Under the pieces are notes generated by a model. It was given only the letters and a program-made list of their open reading frames with translations, was not told the DNA's origin and did no database searches. From an uncultured Clostridia bacterium (GTDB lineage Bacteria > Bacillota > Clostridia > Christensenellales > Borkfalkiaceae): a DNA stretch of 14,399 bases. Shown here piece after piece: positions 12,956 to 14,399 of this stretch. Location of the stretch: the NCBI GenBank assembly GCA_946628865.1, contig CAMOXE010000147.1, positions 1 to 14,399 of the forward strand, read 5' to 3'. The position numbers and the translations under genes were made by a program. The number at the start of each line of letters is the position of its first letter. The stretch's first letter is position 1.

Positions 12956-13435
12956 TTATTCTTTTTCTTCGGTAACTTCTTCGGTCGCCTCGGCAGCCTC
13001 TTCGGAAGTTTCGTCCTTTACGGTCTCAGCCGCAGTCGGCTCTTTTCCGTCGTTGCCGTCGAAGATTTGTTCCGCGTCGGCATTCTGCTCCGACACAGCC
13101 TCTTCTTCGGTTTTGGCGTTAGGATTTTCGGAAAGATATATCGCCTGCTTGTCGAACTTTATATAACTCTCGTTTCCGAAAACGCCCGTTTTAAGCACGA
13201 AAGTGTTGGCGTCGTTATCGACTTCTTCAACCGTTCCGACTATACCGCCTATAGTCGTTACTCTGTAGCCGGGATGTATGTCGTTCCTCTTCTCCTGCTC
13301 TTGAGCCATCTTCTTTCTCCGCTTGTTGCCGGATATAAAACTGTAAACCAAAAAGATTACCATAAATCCGACTATTACCCACAGAAAGATTCCGCTTTGC
13401 GGATTGACCTCGCCTTCTAAGATATTGTAAAACAT
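12956..13435 (-). CDS. yajC: Preprotein translocase accessory subunit YajC
   Basis: YajC is a small membrane protein that associates with SecDF in the export machinery. This 159-residue version has one membrane helix (about residues 15-35), a basic stretch GNKRRKKM right after it, and the family's soluble domain (about 50-100) with the signature GYRVTTIGGIVGTV (56-69). From about residue 103 it carries a tail rich in Glu, Asp, Ala and Thr that makes it longer than the usual 85-110 residues; the tail is probably disordered. The ATG at 13435 follows an AGGAG site. A promoter lies upstream in the gap after tgt, and a strong hairpin follows the stop codon, so yajC may be expressed largely as a single-gene unit. 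Confidence 0.95.
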   Translation of the reverse strand: MFYNILEGEVNPQSGIFLWVIVGFMVIFLVYSFISGNKRRKKMAQEQEKRNDIHPGYRVTTIGGIVGTVEEVDNDANTFVLKTGVFGNESYIKFDKQAIYLSENPNAKTEEEAVSEQNADAEQIFDGNDGKEPTAAETVKDETSEEAAEATEEVTEEKE

Positions 13436-13460
13436 CGCTTTTTCTCCTGTTTTTTATTTT

Positions 13461-13489
13461 ATGATACATTTTTTACGCTTTTATTGCAA
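13461..13489 (-). promoter_or_regulatory. Promoter of yajC
   Basis: On the minus strand TTGCAA (13484-13489) and TATCAT (13461-13466) are 17 bases apart. The predicted start near 13454 gives a leader of about 19 bases including the AGGAG site. The TTGCAA -35 is the same as in the rpsO promoter. Confidence 0.65.
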
Positions 13490-13537
13490 GCGTTTTTAAA
13501 CGCATTTTTCAAATATATTGTCGTTTTTATCTGATTT

Positions 13538-14399
13538 TCACTTTTCTTTATATTTTTCGTAGAACTCTTTTCTTAAATCTTTGAAGTATCCGCCTATTAT
13601 CGACTGTCTTATATCCCGCATAGTCTTTAAAAGATAGGTTATATTATGCAGACTGAGCAACATTCCGCCCATCATCTCGCCTACGTTTATCATATGCCTT
13701 AAATACGCCTTGGTGTAATTTTTGCAGCAATAGCAATCGCATTCCGGGTCGAGCGGCGTGAAATCGTCTTTATATCTGCCGTTTCTGACGACCACTTTCC
13801 CGCGCGAAGTCATCGCCGTGCCGTTTCGCGCTATGCGCGTTGCAAGCACGCAGTCGAACATATCTATTCCGCGCATTACGCCCTCAAACAGACAGTCCGG
13901 ACTGCCTACGCCCATCAAATACCGCGGAACGCCGGTCGGATAGTACGGATACATGTCGTCCATTACCTCGTACATCAGTTCCTTCGGCTCGCCGACGGAC
14001 AGTCCGCCGATGGCTATGCCGTACTTGGCGTAAGGTATGGTCTCTTTGAGCGAAATAGCCCTTAAATCCTTAAAAACGTTGCCCTGGACTATCGGAAAGA
14101 GCGCTTGCTCGTCGTTTTTGTGCGCGTTATAGCATCTGTCGAGCCAACGCAACGTCCTCTTCATCGCCTCTTTGCTGTAATTATAGTCCGCACCGTATTC
14201 GCTGCACTCGTCGAACGCCATTATTACGTCCGCGCCGAGGTTGTTTTCTATTTCGATAGCCTTTTCGGGAGTGATAAAATGCTTACTGCCGTCGACGTTA
14301 GAGCGAAAAGTAACGCCGTCGTCTTTTATGTCGTTGAGTTTAGCGAGCGAAAACACCTGAAATCCGCCGCTGTCGGTCAAAATCGGTCTGTCCCAATTC
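13538..14399 (-). CDS. tgt: tRNA-guanine transglycosylase, 5' part cut by window edge
   Basis: Replaces guanine-34 of tRNAs with GU(N) anticodons by preQ1, the committed step toward queuosine. The reading frame is open to the right edge, so about 286 C-terminal residues are present and roughly the first 90 are missing. Reading begins NWDRPILTDSGGFQVFS, which carries the conserved active-site Asp of TDSGGFQVF. The catalytic nucleophile Asp is in RGIDMFDCVLATRIARNG. Most homologues have VLPTR there, so the Pro is replaced by Ala. The zinc site is seen as CDCYCC plus the His of SLHN, giving the expected CxCxxC...H set. Tgt directly before yajC is a widespread bacterial arrangement. No clear terminator follows before the yajC promoter. 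Confidence 0.97.
   Translation of the reverse strand, partial: NWDRPILTDSGGFQVFSLAKLNDIKDDGVTFRSNVDGSKHFITPEKAIEIENNLGADVIMAFDECSEYGADYNYSKEAMKRTLRWLDRCYNAHKNDEQALFPIVQGNVFKDLRAISLKETIPYAKYGIAIGGLSVGEPKELMYEVMDDMYPYYPTGVPRYLMGVGSPDCLFEGVMRGIDMFDCVLATRIARNGTAMTSRGKVVVRNGRYKDDFTPLDPECDCYCCKNYTKAYLRHMINVGEMMGGMLLSLHNITYLLKTMRDIRQSIIGGYFKDLRKEFYEKYKEK

Noticed and set aside
13490..13505. GCGTTTTTAAACGC palindrome as a tgt terminator
   Set aside because: On the minus strand it is followed by TTGCAATAAAAG, not a T-run; it abuts the yajC -35. A short ATTTTT exists only on the plus strand, where no gene ends.

Overview
The window looks like chromosome from a member of the Clostridia (Firmicutes). 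The gene order tgt–yajC–TIGR04086 membrane protein–secD–secF–recJ–rel–metallo-hydrolase–hemZ is a known Firmicute/clostridial neighbourhood. HemZ is a mainly Firmicute enzyme, and Shine-Dalgarno sites are strong (GGAGG or AGGAG). I cannot name a genus. All recognisable genes lie on the minus strand, so the region reads from high to low coordinates.

Layout, in reading order. At 14399-13538 is the 3' part of tgt (queuosine tRNA modification). A promoter then leads into yajC, a small Sec-accessory membrane protein. A strong terminator-like hairpin follows, and the Shine-Dalgarno site of the next gene lies inside it. That gene encodes a four-helix membrane protein of the TIGR04086 type. Next comes a gene-free stretch of about 730 bases (12528-11797). 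It is filled mostly by a 561-bp fold-back element (11938-12498) with near-perfect terminal inverted repeats and several nested long helices, followed by a consensus-like promoter for secD. secD and secF overlap by one base and encode the SecDF motor that helps pull proteins across the membrane. After a hairpin come recJ (5'-3' ssDNA exonuclease), rel (bifunctional (p)ppGpp synthetase/hydrolase), a glyoxalase-II-like metallo-beta-lactamase-fold hydrolase and hemZ (radical SAM). These four overlap one another and look like one transcription unit. rpsO (S15) has its own promoter and terminator. pnp (polynucleotide phosphorylase) follows with a leader hairpin and a terminator. The window ends in the first 50 codons of a pyridoxal/pyridoxamine kinase with its own promoter.

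The genes cover protein export (yajC, secD, secF), tRNA modification (tgt), DNA repair (recJ), the stringent response (rel), translation (rpsO), RNA decay (pnp) and cofactor metabolism (hemZ, pyridoxamine kinase). The coding content is ordinary core genome. The unusual part is the 561-bp fold-back element between the TIGR04086 gene and secD. It could be a non-autonomous (MITE-like) mobile element, a large structured RNA, or both. No tRNA, rRNA, CRISPR array or transposase gene was seen.
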